DNA of 64,000 bases from Roseibium marinum (GTDB lineage Bacteria; Pseudomonadota; Alphaproteobacteria; Rhizobiales; Stappiaceae). The notes beneath the pieces were generated by a model. It was not told the origin of the DNA. It saw only the letters and a list, made by a program, of their open reading frames with translations, and did no database searches. The translations under genes were made by a program, and so were the position numbers. Where the stretch lies: positions 744,001 to 808,000 of the forward strand of contig NZ_PPCN01000001.1 in the NCBI RefSeq assembly GCF_002906165.1. The letters are read 5' to 3'. Of this stretch, positions 1-9,210 are shown one piece after another; within the stretch, counting starts at the first letter, position 1, and every line of letters begins with the position of its first letter.

Positions 1-142
1 ACATCGTCGAAGCCGAGGCCGGATGCCTTCTCGGCAAATGCGGTCAGGAGGTGTCGTTTTTTTTTATCCAAGACTGTCTGCAGCGCGTGTTGGGTCACGG
101 ACCTGGAAGCGGGGTCCGCTCCCGACCCTATGGCTCGACAGC

Positions 143-835
143 CTAAAAATCCAGATCCGCGTAGGTTTGGGCGGGCGGCATGCCCAGCACCTTCTCGCCC
201 AGAAGCGGGCGCATGCTGGGGCGCGATTTCACCCGGGCGTACCAGCTTCTGATGTCTTCCTCGTCGCTCCAGGAGACTTCCCCCAGATAATCGGCGCAGG
301 ACAGGCAGGCGGCGAGGGCGAAGTCGGCGAAGGACAACCGGTCCCCGGCCAGCCAGCGGCGGGCGGCGACGAGATAGGCGAAATATTTCAGATGGTGGTG
401 GATGTTGGCCCTGGCGACCCGGAGCGCGGCGGAATCCGGTTCACCGCCACCGACGGATTTCGGCATGATCTGCTTGTAGATGCGCTCGCGCACCAGGTGA
501 CCGACCACTTCCTGATCGAATTTGGTGAGGCTCCACTCCACCAGCCGCCGCGTTTCGGCTCTGGCGTCCGGATGATCGGGCATGAGGCGTTTGTCGGCGA
601 CCGCATACCCACGGGTTTCGTCGAGATATTCCATGATCGGACCCGGACCGCAGATCGAGGGACCTTCGTTTTCCACCAGGACCGGAACCGTGCCGGCCGC
701 GTTCAGCATGAGAAGCTGCTGCGTCCGTTCCCAGGGGTTGATGTGGTGCTCCTCGAACGCGGCCCCGTATTCACTGAGGATGAGTCGCACGAACCGGGAC
801 GACGGCGAGAACGGATGATGGTAAAGCGTGAGCAT
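143..835 (-). CDS. Glutathione S-transferase family protein
   Basis: A 230-residue cytosolic protein with the two-domain layout of GSTs. Residues 1-80 form a thioredoxin-like glutathione-binding half, opening with LYHHPFSPSSRFVRL, where Ser10 is a candidate glutathione-activating residue and the TVPVL segment carries the usual cis-proline. The rest is the helical domain, including LSFADFALAACL, the helix typical of GST C-terminal halves. Length is normal. The gene stands alone, divergent from uppP across a 250-bp gap in which I see no gene. The substrate cannot be assigned; this subgroup is usually annotated simply as GST. Confidence 0.9.
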   Translation of the reverse strand: MLTLYHHPFSPSSRFVRLILSEYGAAFEEHHINPWERTQQLLMLNAAGTVPVLVENEGPSICGPGPIMEYLDETRGYAVADKRLMPDHPDARAETRRLVEWSLTKFDQEVVGHLVRERIYKQIMPKSVGGGEPDSAALRVARANIHHHLKYFAYLVAARRWLAGDRLSFADFALAACLSCADYLGEVSWSDEEDIRSWYARVKSRPSMRPLLGEKVLGMPPAQTYADLDF

Positions 836-1087
836 TTAGCGGTTTAGAGCCTGAACTGTGGCGAGACTAGGTCACGCCTTCATAAAAAAGTCCGAAACGG
901 CGTGCTGCGCTTGCCCGCGGGACCGCGCAACGCGGCGCATTCGCCGGATGGGAACACCGTATTATCGGTGAGTTTGACTCAGATATGGTTATCAAGGGTT
1001 TGACGACCCGCGATTGCACCGTCAAATAGGCGGCATCCGGATTCGCGTCGCGGATTCTATCAAGCCGTTTTGGAGAAACGACAGGCA

Positions 1088-1894
1088 ATGGACGGTCAGA
1101 CGATTGTACACGCTCTTATTCTGGGGATTGTCGAAGGACTGACAGAGTTCATTCCGGTATCTTCCACCGGCCACATACTTCTCCTCGGACATTTTCTCGG
1201 CTTCGAGAGCACCGGCAAGACCTTCGAGGTGCTGATCCAACTCGGCGCCATTCTGGCGATCCTGTCGGTTTATTTCGCCCGGCTCTGGAACCTGTTCATC
1301 ACCCTGCCCAGCGATCCCACCAGCCGCCGCTTCGTCGCCGGTATCCTGATCGCCTTTCTGCCGGCGGCCGTGATCGGCGTGATGCTGCACAGCTTCATCA
1401 AGGAAGTCCTGTTCGAGAGCCCGGCGCTGATCTGCTCCACGCTGCTGATCGGCGGCGTCATTCTGCTGTGGATCGACCGGCTGCCCCTCAAGCCGCGCTA
1501 TACAAACGTCATGGACTACCCGCTGTCGCTGTGCCTGACGATCGGCTTCTTCCAGTGTCTCGCCATGGTGCCGGGCGTCTCCCGCTCCGGCGCGACCATC
1601 GCCGGTGCCCTCCTGATGGGAACCGACAAGCGCTCGGCTGCGGAGTTCTCGTTCTTCCTGGCCATGCCCACCATGGCCGGGGCCTTCGCCTACGATCTTT
1701 ACAAGAACCGCAACGTGCTTTCGATGGACGACGCGGTGATCATCACCATCGGCTTCGTCGCGTCGTTCATTTCCGCCGTCTTTGTGGTCAAGGGCCTGCT
1801 GGACTTCGTCTCCAGGCACGGCTTTGCGCCCTTCGCCTGGTGGCGGATCTTTGTCGGCCTTGCCGGATTTGCCGGACTTTATTTTCTAGGCTGA
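1088..1894 (+). CDS. uppP: Undecaprenyl-diphosphatase UppP (BacA)
   Basis: This integral membrane enzyme dephosphorylates undecaprenyl diphosphate, recycling the lipid carrier for peptidoglycan and other envelope polymers, and gives low-level bacitracin tolerance. The 268-residue protein has the family's catalytic motif [14 protein letters not shown] at residues 16-29 and the second PGVSRSG motif near residue 162, and is hydrophobic throughout. The ATG at 1088 is chosen because GGAGAAACG lies at the right distance upstream and the family begins just before the first motif. The last codons overlap the end of the convergent WYL regulator by 9 bp. Confidence 0.96.
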   Translation: MDGQTIVHALILGIVEGLTEFIPVSSTGHILLLGHFLGFESTGKTFEVLIQLGAILAILSVYFARLWNLFITLPSDPTSRRFVAGILIAFLPAAVIGVMLHSFIKEVLFESPALICSTLLIGGVILLWIDRLPLKPRYTNVMDYPLSLCLTIGFFQCLAMVPGVSRSGATIAGALLMGTDKRSAAEFSFFLAMPTMAGAFAYDLYKNRNVLSMDDAVIITIGFVASFISAVFVVKGLLDFVSRHGFAPFAWWRIFVGLAGFAGLYFLG

Positions 1895-2914
1895 GCGTTC
1901 CAGCGGCGGCCCGGCGCCATAGAGCGCCGTCAGCTCCGCCAATTCCTGCGCCAGTTCCCGCCGCAGGCCGTCCGGCCCGATGAGTTCGGCGCCCGGGCCG
2001 AGCCAGCGGACCAGCGGCAGGATACGCGCCGGTTCCGTCGACGGAATGCTGATCAGCACCTTGCCCTCCTCCGCCGGGGTGAACACCGCGTGGCGGTAAT
2101 ACCAGTCGGTGCTCAGCTTCTGGGCCTGGCGGGAGGTGATCAGGATCTTGGCGATCTCCTCTTGCTGTTCCCAGCGGCGCATCGCGCGTGAGAGCCACGT
2201 CCCGCCGAGCAGGCTCTGGATGGAAAAGTCCTTGTCGGGCCGGAAGAAAAGCCCGCTGATTTCAAGGCCGCGCACCCGGTCGGCCCGGTAGACCTTGACA
2301 AGATCCGTGTCCACGCAGCGTCCGGCAAGATACCAGTGATCCCGGTCGAACATGACGCCGCGCGGTTCGACGTCATGGGCCTTCACGGTCTTGCGGGAGG
2401 GGTTCACATGCTCGAACCGCACGCGCTTGCCGTCCAGGATGCCGGCCATGAAACCGTCCAGCGCCTTTTGCCAGTCCCCGCTCGGCTCCGCCTTGGTGCC
2501 GGAATGGAAGATGTCCGGCGGGATCGGCTCGATGCCGACAATCCGTTCCGCATCCTTGAACAGCCCGTGGACGCCTTTCGGCAGCGAGGCGAGCAGCTTC
2601 TGTTCCGCCGAGGCGAGGTCCGCCGCCAGCGGCACCATCCGGCTGGCGCGCACCATGGCCATGGCGGCCAGCAGCGCCGCGGTCTCGTTGCGGGTCAGGG
2701 CGACGGGCGGCTGCAGGTAGCCGCTGGCCAGCCGGTAGCCGCCTTCCGCGCCCCGTTCCGCGTCAACAGGAACGCCGAGGGCGATCAGCCGGTCGATATC
2801 GCGGTAGATCGTCCTGAGCGACACCTGGAAGCGCTCCGCCAGCACCGTCGCCGGTATGAGTTTGCCGCCTGTCAACAGCAGCAGGATGCCGAGCGCGCGT
2901 TCAATCGGGTTCAT
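1886..2914 (-). CDS. YafY-type HTH/WYL-domain transcriptional regulator
   Basis: A 342-residue DeoR-like regulator. The N-terminus (about 1-65) is an HTH_11 domain with the recognition helix region [13 protein letters not shown]. The central part holds a WYL domain containing HWYLAGR, which in this family senses a ligand, often a nucleic acid or second messenger. A C-terminal WCX-like extension follows. The start at 2914 ([11 protein letters not shown]) matches the family; an upstream in-frame start would add an unrelated 17-residue leader. Its target is unknown: it is convergent with uppP and far from DUF1127, so neither is an obvious regulon member. Confidence 0.88.
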   Translation of the reverse strand: MNPIERALGILLLLTGGKLIPATVLAERFQVSLRTIYRDIDRLIALGVPVDAERGAEGGYRLASGYLQPPVALTRNETAALLAAMAMVRASRMVPLAADLASAEQKLLASLPKGVHGLFKDAERIVGIEPIPPDIFHSGTKAEPSGDWQKALDGFMAGILDGKRVRFEHVNPSRKTVKAHDVEPRGVMFDRDHWYLAGRCVDTDLVKVYRADRVRGLEISGLFFRPDKDFSIQSLLGGTWLSRAMRRWEQQEEIAKILITSRQAQKLSTDWYYRHAVFTPAEEGKVLISIPSTEPARILPLVRWLGPGAELIGPDGLRRELAQELAELTALYGAGPPLERSA

Positions 2915-3159
2915 CGGATGGCCCCATGGGAGAGAATCTCGAAAAAAAGCATATCCCGCGAACATAACGAGATCAAACCTGACTCCCTGCTGTCAGGATT
3001 GGCCTGTCATTCTCTTTTTGTCCCCGAAGATCGAAAGAAGAAATCGGGTAACTACCGTCCCGCCCTGCTTTCATCGATCCTCCATGAAGGTTGCGGAGTT
3101 GGCCGGTTTGAAAATGTGAGAGCCTCCGGCCCGCGCCGGAATGCTCCGGGAGAAGTGAG

Positions 3160-3411
3160 ATGAGCGTTGAGATCGATACTGTATTCCACCGCCGCGCGCG
3201 CAGCCGCAGTCTTTTGGTGTCTGGCCTTCTGGTGTCCGCCCTTGGTGTATTGGCCTCCGAACTGCGGCGCTATTTCCGCCGCAGGGCGACTGCCAGGGCT
3301 TTGTCTCATCTGACGGCGGACGACCTGAAGGACATCGGCCTGGTCCGCACGGAGTTCGGCTACCGCGAGCTGCATCACGACCGGCTCGGAGCCGACTACT
3401 GGCACAAATGA
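3160..3411 (+). CDS. DUF1127 (YjiS-like) small protein
   Basis: An 83-residue basic protein. The C-terminal half contains the DUF1127 signature LSHLTADDLKDIGLVR followed by a short tail, which is characteristic of alphaproteobacteria. Small DUF1127 proteins have been linked to RNA turnover and phosphate/carbon metabolism in Agrobacterium and Rhodobacter. The N-terminal 30 residues include a short hydrophobic stretch (LLVSGLLVSALGVLAS), longer than in the shortest family members. The ATG at 3160 is preceded by GGGAGAAG. It is monocistronic and ends in a strong hairpin shared with the convergent MFS gene. Confidence 0.8.
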   Translation: MSVEIDTVFHRRARSRSLLVSGLLVSALGVLASELRRYFRRRATARALSHLTADDLKDIGLVRTEFGYRELHHDRLGADYWHK

Positions 3412-3419
3412 CGGACTTG

Positions 3420-3445
3420 CCGGCGGCTGATCCGTCAGCCGCCGG
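3420..3445. terminator. Bidirectional hairpin between convergent genes
   Basis: Perfect 11-bp inverted repeat (3420-3430 and 3435-3445) with a TCCG loop. It lies between the DUF1127 stop and the MFS stop codon and overlaps the latter. There is no T-run on either side, so it may act as a transcript-end stabiliser or a weak bidirectional terminator. Confidence 0.55.
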
Positions 3446-4697
3446 ACCTGCGCGTCAGCGCCTTGATGTCCGGCTTGTTCCAGGCCAGGAACATCACGGC
3501 GAGCGCCGCGATCGAGACCGCGATGACGCCGTAGAAGGGCAGGTCGAGGTCCAGGCCGATCAGGTCGCCGCCGAGCAGTGACACCACGCCCGCATCCAGG
3601 GTGAAGACGGCGATGGCCACGCCCATCACCCAGCCCTGTTCGCTATCGTCGACGGACGCCGAATACAGCCCGAGAAAGGTCGGATAGGCGATGCCGAAGA
3701 CGAAATAGAAGCAGAACACCGGAATGAAGGTGAGGATCGCCACGGGCGATGCCAGGAAGGCGGCGGCGGAGACGGCCCACACCACAAAGGTCACCGTCAG
3801 GATCGCCTCCTTGCTGAAGCGCTTTTGCGCCGGCACCACCAGGAAGGTGCTGGAAAAGGCCAGCGCCACGCCGATTGTCAGCATCACCATCGAGCCACCC
3901 AGCGTGCCATAGCCGAAGCGGCTGCTGAGATAATTGTCGACGAAGATGTAGAACGACATGTTGGCGAACTGAAACAGCACGAACACCGCCGTCAGCCGCA
4001 TCACCTTCGGATACTTCCTGATCTGCCACAACAGCTCGACGATTTCCGCCGGACGGAAGACGAAGGGCGGCCGGTCCGCCTGCCTGTCGTGTTTGTCGCG
4101 GAAGGCTGCGAGCACCAGGATTATGGCCACTCCCACGAGCGCGAAACACGCAAGGAACGGCAGCTTCACGCTGGCGATACTGCCCGCGAAAGCGGGATCC
4201 GACAGAAAGCCGCCGATGATCGGCCCGCCGACCAGCCCGAAGCTGATGCCGGTGATGATGTAGCCCATGTTGCGGTTGCGGTCTTCGTCGTCGCTGCTGG
4301 CGTCGATCATCGCGGCCTGGGCGATCGGCTGGTTGCCGGCGGTCAGCCCGGTGATCGCCCGCCCCACGATGAGCAGCGCGAAGCTGTTCAGGTAGAGCGC
4401 CAAGATGGACAGCGCATAACCGCCGAGCGCCCCGAAGAGGCAGATCAGGATGGCGTTCCTGCGGCCGATCACGTCGGAGAGCTTGGAGACATAGGGCGCG
4501 CCGAAAAACCAGCACAGGAAGAACACGCCGATGATCAGCCCGTAGTCGAAATGCCGCGCCGCCTCCGACGTATCGCGCGCCAGCATCGGCGAACCGGTGT
4601 CCATGATCAGCCCGTTGAGGATCGGAAACACCAGCCCCTGGCCCAGCATGTCGACAAACACCACAAACAGCAGAGTGAATTTCGCGGCAAATGACAT
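3435..4697 (-). CDS. MFS transporter (TetA/Bcr-like)
   Basis: A 420-residue inner-membrane protein predicted to have 12 transmembrane segments. The loop 2-3 signature appears as SKLSDVIGRRNAIL, near residue 75, and the first helix begins directly at the N-terminus (FTLLFVVFVDMLGQGLVFPILNGL). Both are typical of the drug:H+ antiporter group with TetA-like members. A long cytoplasmic linker near residue 200 (FRDKHDRQADRPPF) separates the two six-helix halves. The substrate is unknown. No regulator is adjacent, so a resistance role cannot be inferred. Confidence 0.88.
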   Translation of the reverse strand: MSFAAKFTLLFVVFVDMLGQGLVFPILNGLIMDTGSPMLARDTSEAARHFDYGLIIGVFFLCWFFGAPYVSKLSDVIGRRNAILICLFGALGGYALSILALYLNSFALLIVGRAITGLTAGNQPIAQAAMIDASSDDEDRNRNMGYIITGISFGLVGGPIIGGFLSDPAFAGSIASVKLPFLACFALVGVAIILVLAAFRDKHDRQADRPPFVFRPAEIVELLWQIRKYPKVMRLTAVFVLFQFANMSFYIFVDNYLSSRFGYGTLGGSMVMLTIGVALAFSSTFLVVPAQKRFSKEAILTVTFVVWAVSAAAFLASPVAILTFIPVFCFYFVFGIAYPTFLGLYSASVDDSEQGWVMGVAIAVFTLDAGVVSLLGGDLIGLDLDLPFYGVIAVSIAALAVMFLAWNKPDIKALTRRSGG

Positions 4698-4790
4698 CGG
4701 CGCCCCTCGGCAAAAGAACCGATGTCATCCCATCCCAAAACGGACCGAATTGCCAGCCCTGAATTTCCTCGAAGCACTGCCACCCGCCGC

Positions 4791-6155
4791 GGCCTGATCC
4801 CCTTCCCCCTTGTGGGGAAGGGCCAGGGAAGGGTCAGGGAAGGGGGTACACCGCGCAGCGGTATCCGGCCCGAGTCTCAAACCCCCGGCCTCACCCCAAG
4901 CACCGCGCGGGTCCCGGATCAAGTCCGGGACAGCGGAAGGAGGTGGCACCGCCCCGCCTCACACTCAGCGTCATCCCCGACTTGATCGGGGACCCAATCC
5001 ACGCTTCCACAAACGAGACCCCCCGCAAGGCGCAGGGCCTATCCGCGTGCTTTTCCAAAAAAGCATAGGCTCTGGAAACCAATGGATCCCCGATCAGGTC
5101 GGGGATGACTCCCGGAGGTGGTTGCGGGAGGCGCCCGCCGCGGCCTGATCCCCTTCCCCCTTGTGGGGAAGGGCCAGGGAAGGGGGTAACCCGCGCTAGC
5201 GGTATCCGGGTCTCGAACCCCCGGCCTCACCCCAAGCATTGCACGGGTCCCGGATCAAGTCCGGGACAGCGGAAGGAGGTGGCACCGCCCCGCCTCACAC
5301 TCAGCGTCATCCCCGACTTGATCGGGGATCCAATCCACGCTTCCGCAAACGAGACCCCCCGCAAGGCGCAGGGCCAATCCGCGTGCTTTTCCAAAAAAGC
5401 ATCGGCTCTGGAAACCAATGGATCCCCGATCAGGTCGGGGATGACTCCCGGAGGTGGTTGCGGGAGGCGCTGCCGCCCGCCGTAGCCTGATTCCCTTCCC
5501 CCTTGTGGGGAAGGGCCAGGGAAGGGTTAGGGAAGGGGGTAACCCGCGCAGCGGTATCCGGGTCTCAAACCCCCGGCCGCACCCCAAGCACCGCGCGGGT
5601 CCCGGATCAAGTCCGGGACAGCGGAAGGAGGTGGCACCGCATCGTCTCACACTCAGCGTCATCCCCGACTTGATCGGGGACCCGATCCACGCTTCCGCAA
5701 ACGAGACCCCCCGCAAGGCGCAGGGCCTTTCCGCGCGCTTTTCCAAAAAAGCATAGGCTCTGGAAAGCAATGGATCCCCGATCAGGTCGGGGATGACCAC
5801 CGGGAGGTGGGTTGGCGAGGCAATACTGCCCCACAACCGCCGCGGCCTGATTCCCTTCCCCCTTGTGGGGAAGGGTTAGGGAAGGGGGTACACCGCGCAG
5901 CGGTATCCGGGTCTCAAACCCCGGCCGCACCCGAAACGCTGCGCGGGTCCCGGATCAAGTCCGGGACAGCGGAAGGAGGTGGCACCGCCTCGCCTCACTT
6001 TCAGCGTCATCCCCGACCTGATCGGGGACCCGATCCACGCTTCCGCAAAGGAAAAACCTCGTAAGGTGCAGGGCCTATCCGCGCGCTTTTCCAAAAAAGC
6101 ATAGGCTCTGGAAACCAATGGATCCCCGATCAAGTCGGGAATGACACCGAGGAGG
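4791..6155. repeat. Array of four ~350-bp palindrome-rich repeat units
   Basis: Four near-identical units begin with the GCCTGAT(T/C)CCCTTCCCCC block at 4791, 5142, 5484 and 5844, giving periods of 351, 342 and 360 bp. The last unit runs to about 6155. Within each unit, in order: a TTCCCC/GGGGAA hairpin, a GGGTCCCGGATCAAG/TCCGGGACAGCG palindrome, a CGTCATCCCCGACTTGATC palindrome in forward orientation, a short AT-richer segment containing TTTTCCAAAAAAGCAT, and an inverted copy of the CATCCCCGA palindrome. The structure is that of a tandemly amplified BIME/REP mosaic. Open frames crossing it on both strands are by-products of the repeat. Confidence 0.93.
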
Positions 6156-6206
6156 TGGCAATGGAAGGTGGGGCGACCACCGGCAGGCGGCCGCGAGCAG
6201 ACCGCT

Positions 6207-7181
6207 TCAAGCCGGGCGGTGCGCGTCGTACTGGCCGTGTTCGCGGTAGCGTTCCAGATAGGTCGGCAGCACGGCGGCGAGCGTCGCCTGGGCGATGCCG
6301 AGGCCGTCCAGGGTGCGGCCGTCCGCCTTTGCCGCCGAAGAGACGACATTGTCGGTCTTCAGCAGCTCCACCTGGTCGGCGGTGAACGGCGCCATCGGGA
6401 ACATCTGCAAGACCTTGCCCATGGCCGAGGCTACGGGGAAGGGGATCGGCAGCAGCGTGCGCGTGCGGCGGGTGACCTCGAGCGTTTCTTCCAGGCACTC
6501 GCGGAAGCTCTTGATCTCGGGCCCGCCGAGCTCATAGACCGCGCCGGCGGCCAGATCGCCGTCGACGGCACGCGCCGCCGCTTCGGCGACATCGCACACA
6601 TAGACCGGCTGGAACTTCGTCTCGCCGCCGCCGATCAGCGGCAGCACCGGCGAAAAGCGCGCCATGCCGGCGAATTTGTTGAAGAACTCGTCTTCCGGTC
6701 CGAAGACGATCGACGGCCGCAGGATGACGCTGCCGGGCAGGGTCTCCAGCACGCCGGCCTCGCCCGCCGCCTTGGAGCGGGCATAGGCGGAGGAACTCTC
6801 CGCGTCCGCGCCGATGGCGGAGATATGCGTGATGCCGGCAAGACCCGCCGCGCGGGCCGCCTCGGCGATGGCGCGCGGGCCGAAGGCCTGCACCGCGTCG
6901 AAGGTCTGTTTGCCGGAAGGCGCCAGAATGCCGACCGCGTTGACGACGGCGTCCGCGCCCAGAACCGCCCGGTCGACGGACCAGCGGTAGCGCAGGTTCG
7001 CCTGCACCGCCATGATCTGCCCCGGCATGCCGAGCGGCTGCAGGTGCGTCGCCAGATCCGGCCGCCGCACGGCCACCCGCACCCGGTAGCCGCGCCTGGC
7101 CAGTGCCTGGACGATATGGCGGCCGAGAAAGCCCGAGCCGCCGAAAACCGTGACGAGTTTGCCGTTAAGGGAAGTGGACAT
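6207..7181 (-). CDS. Complex I NDUFA9-subunit-like NAD(P)-binding protein
   Basis: A 324-residue atypical SDR. The Rossmann motif VFGGSGFLGRHIVQAL at about residues 12-27 binds NAD(P). The protein shows the family's ISAIGAD strand and the Y-x3-K pair (SSAYARSKAAGE). The best match is the NDUFA9/39-kDa group, the accessory complex I subunit that alphaproteobacteria share with mitochondria. Start MSTSLNGKLV at 7181 is supported by homology just ahead of the Rossmann fold. It lies immediately downstream of the repeat array and upstream of (divergent from) tRNA-Leu. A UDP-sugar epimerase-like activity is less likely because the length and C-terminus fit NDUFA9. Confidence 0.88.
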   Translation of the reverse strand: MSTSLNGKLVTVFGGSGFLGRHIVQALARRGYRVRVAVRRPDLATHLQPLGMPGQIMAVQANLRYRWSVDRAVLGADAVVNAVGILAPSGKQTFDAVQAFGPRAIAEAARAAGLAGITHISAIGADAESSSAYARSKAAGEAGVLETLPGSVILRPSIVFGPEDEFFNKFAGMARFSPVLPLIGGGETKFQPVYVCDVAEAAARAVDGDLAAGAVYELGGPEIKSFRECLEETLEVTRRTRTLLPIPFPVASAMGKVLQMFPMAPFTADQVELLKTDNVVSSAAKADGRTLDGLGIAQATLAAVLPTYLERYREHGQYDAHRPA

Positions 7182-7330
7182 CGTGAAATGCCTTCTGTCG
7201 CGCCGAAAATGAACTGTCCTGCCCCGGGCGTTCGCCCGGCTCTCACCAGTCTCTTAGCCCTTTGCAGCCGGTGTGTGAAGGGCCGGCCATGACCTTGGGA
7301 GCAATGAGCGCAAAAAGTAGCATTCCATGA

Positions 7331-7358
7331 TTGACAACCCGTAACCTCCCCCTTACAA
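7331..7358 (+). promoter_or_regulatory. Sigma-70 type promoter of tRNA-Leu
   Basis: A perfect -35 TTGACA (7331-7336) is separated by 16 bp from TTACAA (7353-7358). The mature tRNA begins 13 bp further on. Confidence 0.6.
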
Positions 7359-7370
7359 GCCCCCCTCACA

Positions 7371-7457
7371 GCCCAGGTGGCGGAATTGGTAGACGCGCTA
7401 GCTTCAGGTGCTAGTGCTCGAAAGGGCGTGGAGGTTCGAGTCCTCTCCTGGGCACCA
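7371..7457 (+). tRNA. tRNA-Leu (anticodon CAG), CCA encoded
   Basis: The cloverleaf can be drawn by hand. The 7-bp acceptor stem is GCCCAGG (7371-7377) with CCTGGGC (7447-7453). The anticodon stem CTAGC/GCTAG encloses the loop TTCAGGT, giving anticodon CAG, which reads CUG. A long variable arm is present and the T-arm contains GGTTCGAGTCC. The discriminator is A and CCA is encoded at 7455-7457. The 3' half is a classical integration site: a decayed integrase gene lies about 180 bp downstream. Confidence 0.97.
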
Positions 7458-7464
7458 AATTCCG

Positions 7465-7528
7465 GTTTCGGACGGACTGCCAAAGTCCGAAACACTCAAA
7501 AAAGCTCCGGTTCGCCGGGGCTTTTTTT
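7465..7528 (+). terminator. Hairpin plus intrinsic terminator after tRNA-Leu
   Basis: Two structures lie in series. The first is a perfect 9-bp hairpin, GTTTCGGAC / GTCCGAAAC (7465-7493). The second is a classical intrinsic terminator with stem AGCTCCGG / CCGGGGCT (7503-7510 and 7515-7522), a TTCG loop and a seven-T run ending at 7528. Confidence 0.85.
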
Positions 7529-7635
7529 GTTTGTGGTGTCCGGTGTTGTCCGGTGGGGTGTGTTGGTACTATTGTCGATCTGAAGCCCATTTTGACCTGC
7601 GATGAGTTGGTCTTAGGACGGAGCGAGACCAACAT

Positions 7636-8230
7636 TTGCCTCTATCCGATGCTCAATTCGCCGCCTGAAGCAGTGAGAGAAAGAAAAGAAGATCAGTGAC
7701 GGGGTGGGGCTGTATCTCCTGATCAAGCCAACAGGTACGCAGCTTTGGCGTTTGGCATACAGATTTGGACGCAAGCAGAAATCGCCCGCACTGGGTCCGT
7801 ACCCTAGTGGAAACACGTTTAATGTTGTCGCAGACGAACTTTTGGCAAAGGTGACTAGGGACGAGCTGGCGGAAACAACTCTCACAAAAAGCGTTGGCTG
7901 CTGGACTTGGCAAGGCCCGATCTAGGGCATAGGCCGATCACTAACATTACTGCTGCTGAAATTCTGGTGTCTTTGCGCAAAGTGGAATCGCAAGGAAATT
8001 ATGAGATCGTTCGCCGACTGTGGGCGGCAATTGGTCAGGTTTTCCGCTACGCAATCGCGACAGCACGTGCGGACAATGACCGGGCATTCGGTCTGCGTGA
8101 AGCACTAACAACGCCGACAGTTGTCCATCACGCAGCGATTACAGACTGGCAGCGCTTGGCCGGATTGATCGGCGCATTGTGGGAATATGAAGGGGCGTAC
8201 GGAGAACAATATGCAAATCAAACTTCATAA
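7636..8230 (+). pseudogene. Decayed P4-type tyrosine integrase (DUF4102 family)
   Basis: The remains of a tRNA-targeting integrase can be followed through three frames. A TTG at 7636 opens PLSDAQ; a one-base deletion near 7655 shifts to IRRLK. The DUF4102 core then reads SDGVGLYLLIKPTGTQLW through LGPYP (about 7690-7810). About 35 codons are missing before FNVVADELLAKV. A second frameshift near 7890, in an A-run, leads to LDLARPDLGHRPITNIT and the SAM-like core-binding domain (IGQVFRYAIATARA). The gene stops near 8205-8230, before the catalytic R-H-R-Y domain, so it cannot be active. Its place next to tRNA-Leu marks an old integrated element. Confidence 0.88.
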
Positions 8231-8320
8231 TGAGAGCACTTCTGGGGATGTCAGCTAAAGATTCCACTCACAGTGAAAATACTATAAAAGGATGCCGTTT
8301 AGATTCAAAAATAAGGATAA

Positions 8321-8674
8321 ATGACAATGAGATTTCTTGTATTGGTTTTAGTCACTTCGTTTGCCCTTTCTGGCTGCAAGAACCAATATGAAATCACAGG
8401 AACCAACGCCAGTGGAACTGAAATTTTCAAAGGTAGCGCACTCGGGTTTCAAGCCGGCAAATTTAATATTGAGAGCAACAAAAACCGAAAATGTAACGGT
8501 AGATTTGACTCCGTCAATGACTTAGCAAGTGGATACGGCAAAGGTGACTTTAAATGCACAGATGGCAACGAAGGAACTTTCTGGTTCAATATCGAAAAGA
8601 ACTATAAAAGCGGGAATGGTGCTGCGTACATAGGTGGTGAAAAATTTAAATTCATTTACGGAAAACAAACCTGA
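8321..8674 (+). CDS. Small AT-rich lipoprotein, function unknown
   Basis: A 117-residue protein with a signal peptide ending in the lipobox LSGC (mature Cys at residue 19), so it is predicted to be a lipid-anchored envelope protein. The mature part is rich in Gly, Lys, Asn and aromatic residues (for example ENDING in KFKFIYGK) and contains two further Cys (CNG and KCTD) that could form a disulfide. ATG at 8321 has AAGGA at 8312. Base composition is clearly AT-richer than the surrounding genome and it sits in the integrase remnant region, so it is probably cargo of the former element. I recognise no family. Confidence 0.6.
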   Translation: MTMRFLVLVLVTSFALSGCKNQYEITGTNASGTEIFKGSALGFQAGKFNIESNKNRKCNGRFDSVNDLASGYGKGDFKCTDGNEGTFWFNIEKNYKSGNGAAYIGGEKFKFIYGKQT

Positions 8675-8886
8675 TTATACGCCAAGCATCTTGCCCGATC
8701 CGCGAGCAAGACCCGGCGCCCGTGAAGAATCCGCAAGCCACTGATTTTGTTCCTCTTTAGCGCTGTTTTCGGTTGTTGTTTTGCAAGATTTTAGCCTGAT
8801 TACGTCGATTTCCTTGCGATTTTACACGGCGTTTTGGTCGTGATTCATGCCCTTTGATGATGTGTTTAAAGGGGGGCGTGTCGGCC

Positions 8887-9069
8887 ATGAAGCTTAATGA
8901 CCCGGTTGAGACAGGACAGCGGGATTTTTTCCGGGCGCGATTGGATCAGGTCCTCGACATGGCGCATCCCAACTTGGAATTTGGGATGACGATTGGAGCT
9001 TGGCTTCAAAGAATTGGCATTGCTCGGTTGATCGCACTGCTATGCCGCTCAAGTGAAGAGCCGGAATAG
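8887..9069 (+). pseudogene. IS5-family transposase N-terminal fragment
   Basis: The first 30 residues (MKLNDPVETGQRDFFRARLD followed by QVLDMAHPNL) match the conserved start of IS5-group transposases, whose next segment should be the VKLA...IDW region. Here the similarity stops after HPNL and the frame continues for 25 unrelated residues to a stop at 9069. No inverted repeats or catalytic DDE region are present. This is a truncated remnant, part of the decayed island. Confidence 0.5.
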
Positions 9070-9210
9070 ATGCAGACCCGCCGATTTGTTTACCGGCTTC
9101 AATCGTCGTCAGCAGCCATTCAGAAGCCTTAAAGTGGGTGATTGAGATCAAAGGTCTGTCCGAGGTAAAGCGGTTCTACATAGCCCAGCAACGATCCGGG
9201 CAACCGAGAC

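Noticed and set aside
867-1088. 73-codon minus-strand frame between the GST and uppP genes
   Set aside because: No ribosome-binding site or family; overlaps the uppP start region.
3403-3421. Sigma-54 promoter suggested by TGGCAC followed by TTGC near 3403
   Set aside because: The spacer is 11 bp instead of 5, and it lies at the end of a coding region.
4722-6064. Numerous open frames of 60-190 codons on both strands between the MFS and NDUFA9-like genes
   Set aside because: They translate the repeat units (recurring motifs such as VIPDLIGDP and FPTRGKG) and shift with unit copies; no ribosome-binding sites or families.
4791-6155. CRISPR array
   Set aside because: Units are ~350 bp with internal palindromes; there are no 25-45 bp direct repeats with unique spacers and no cas genes.
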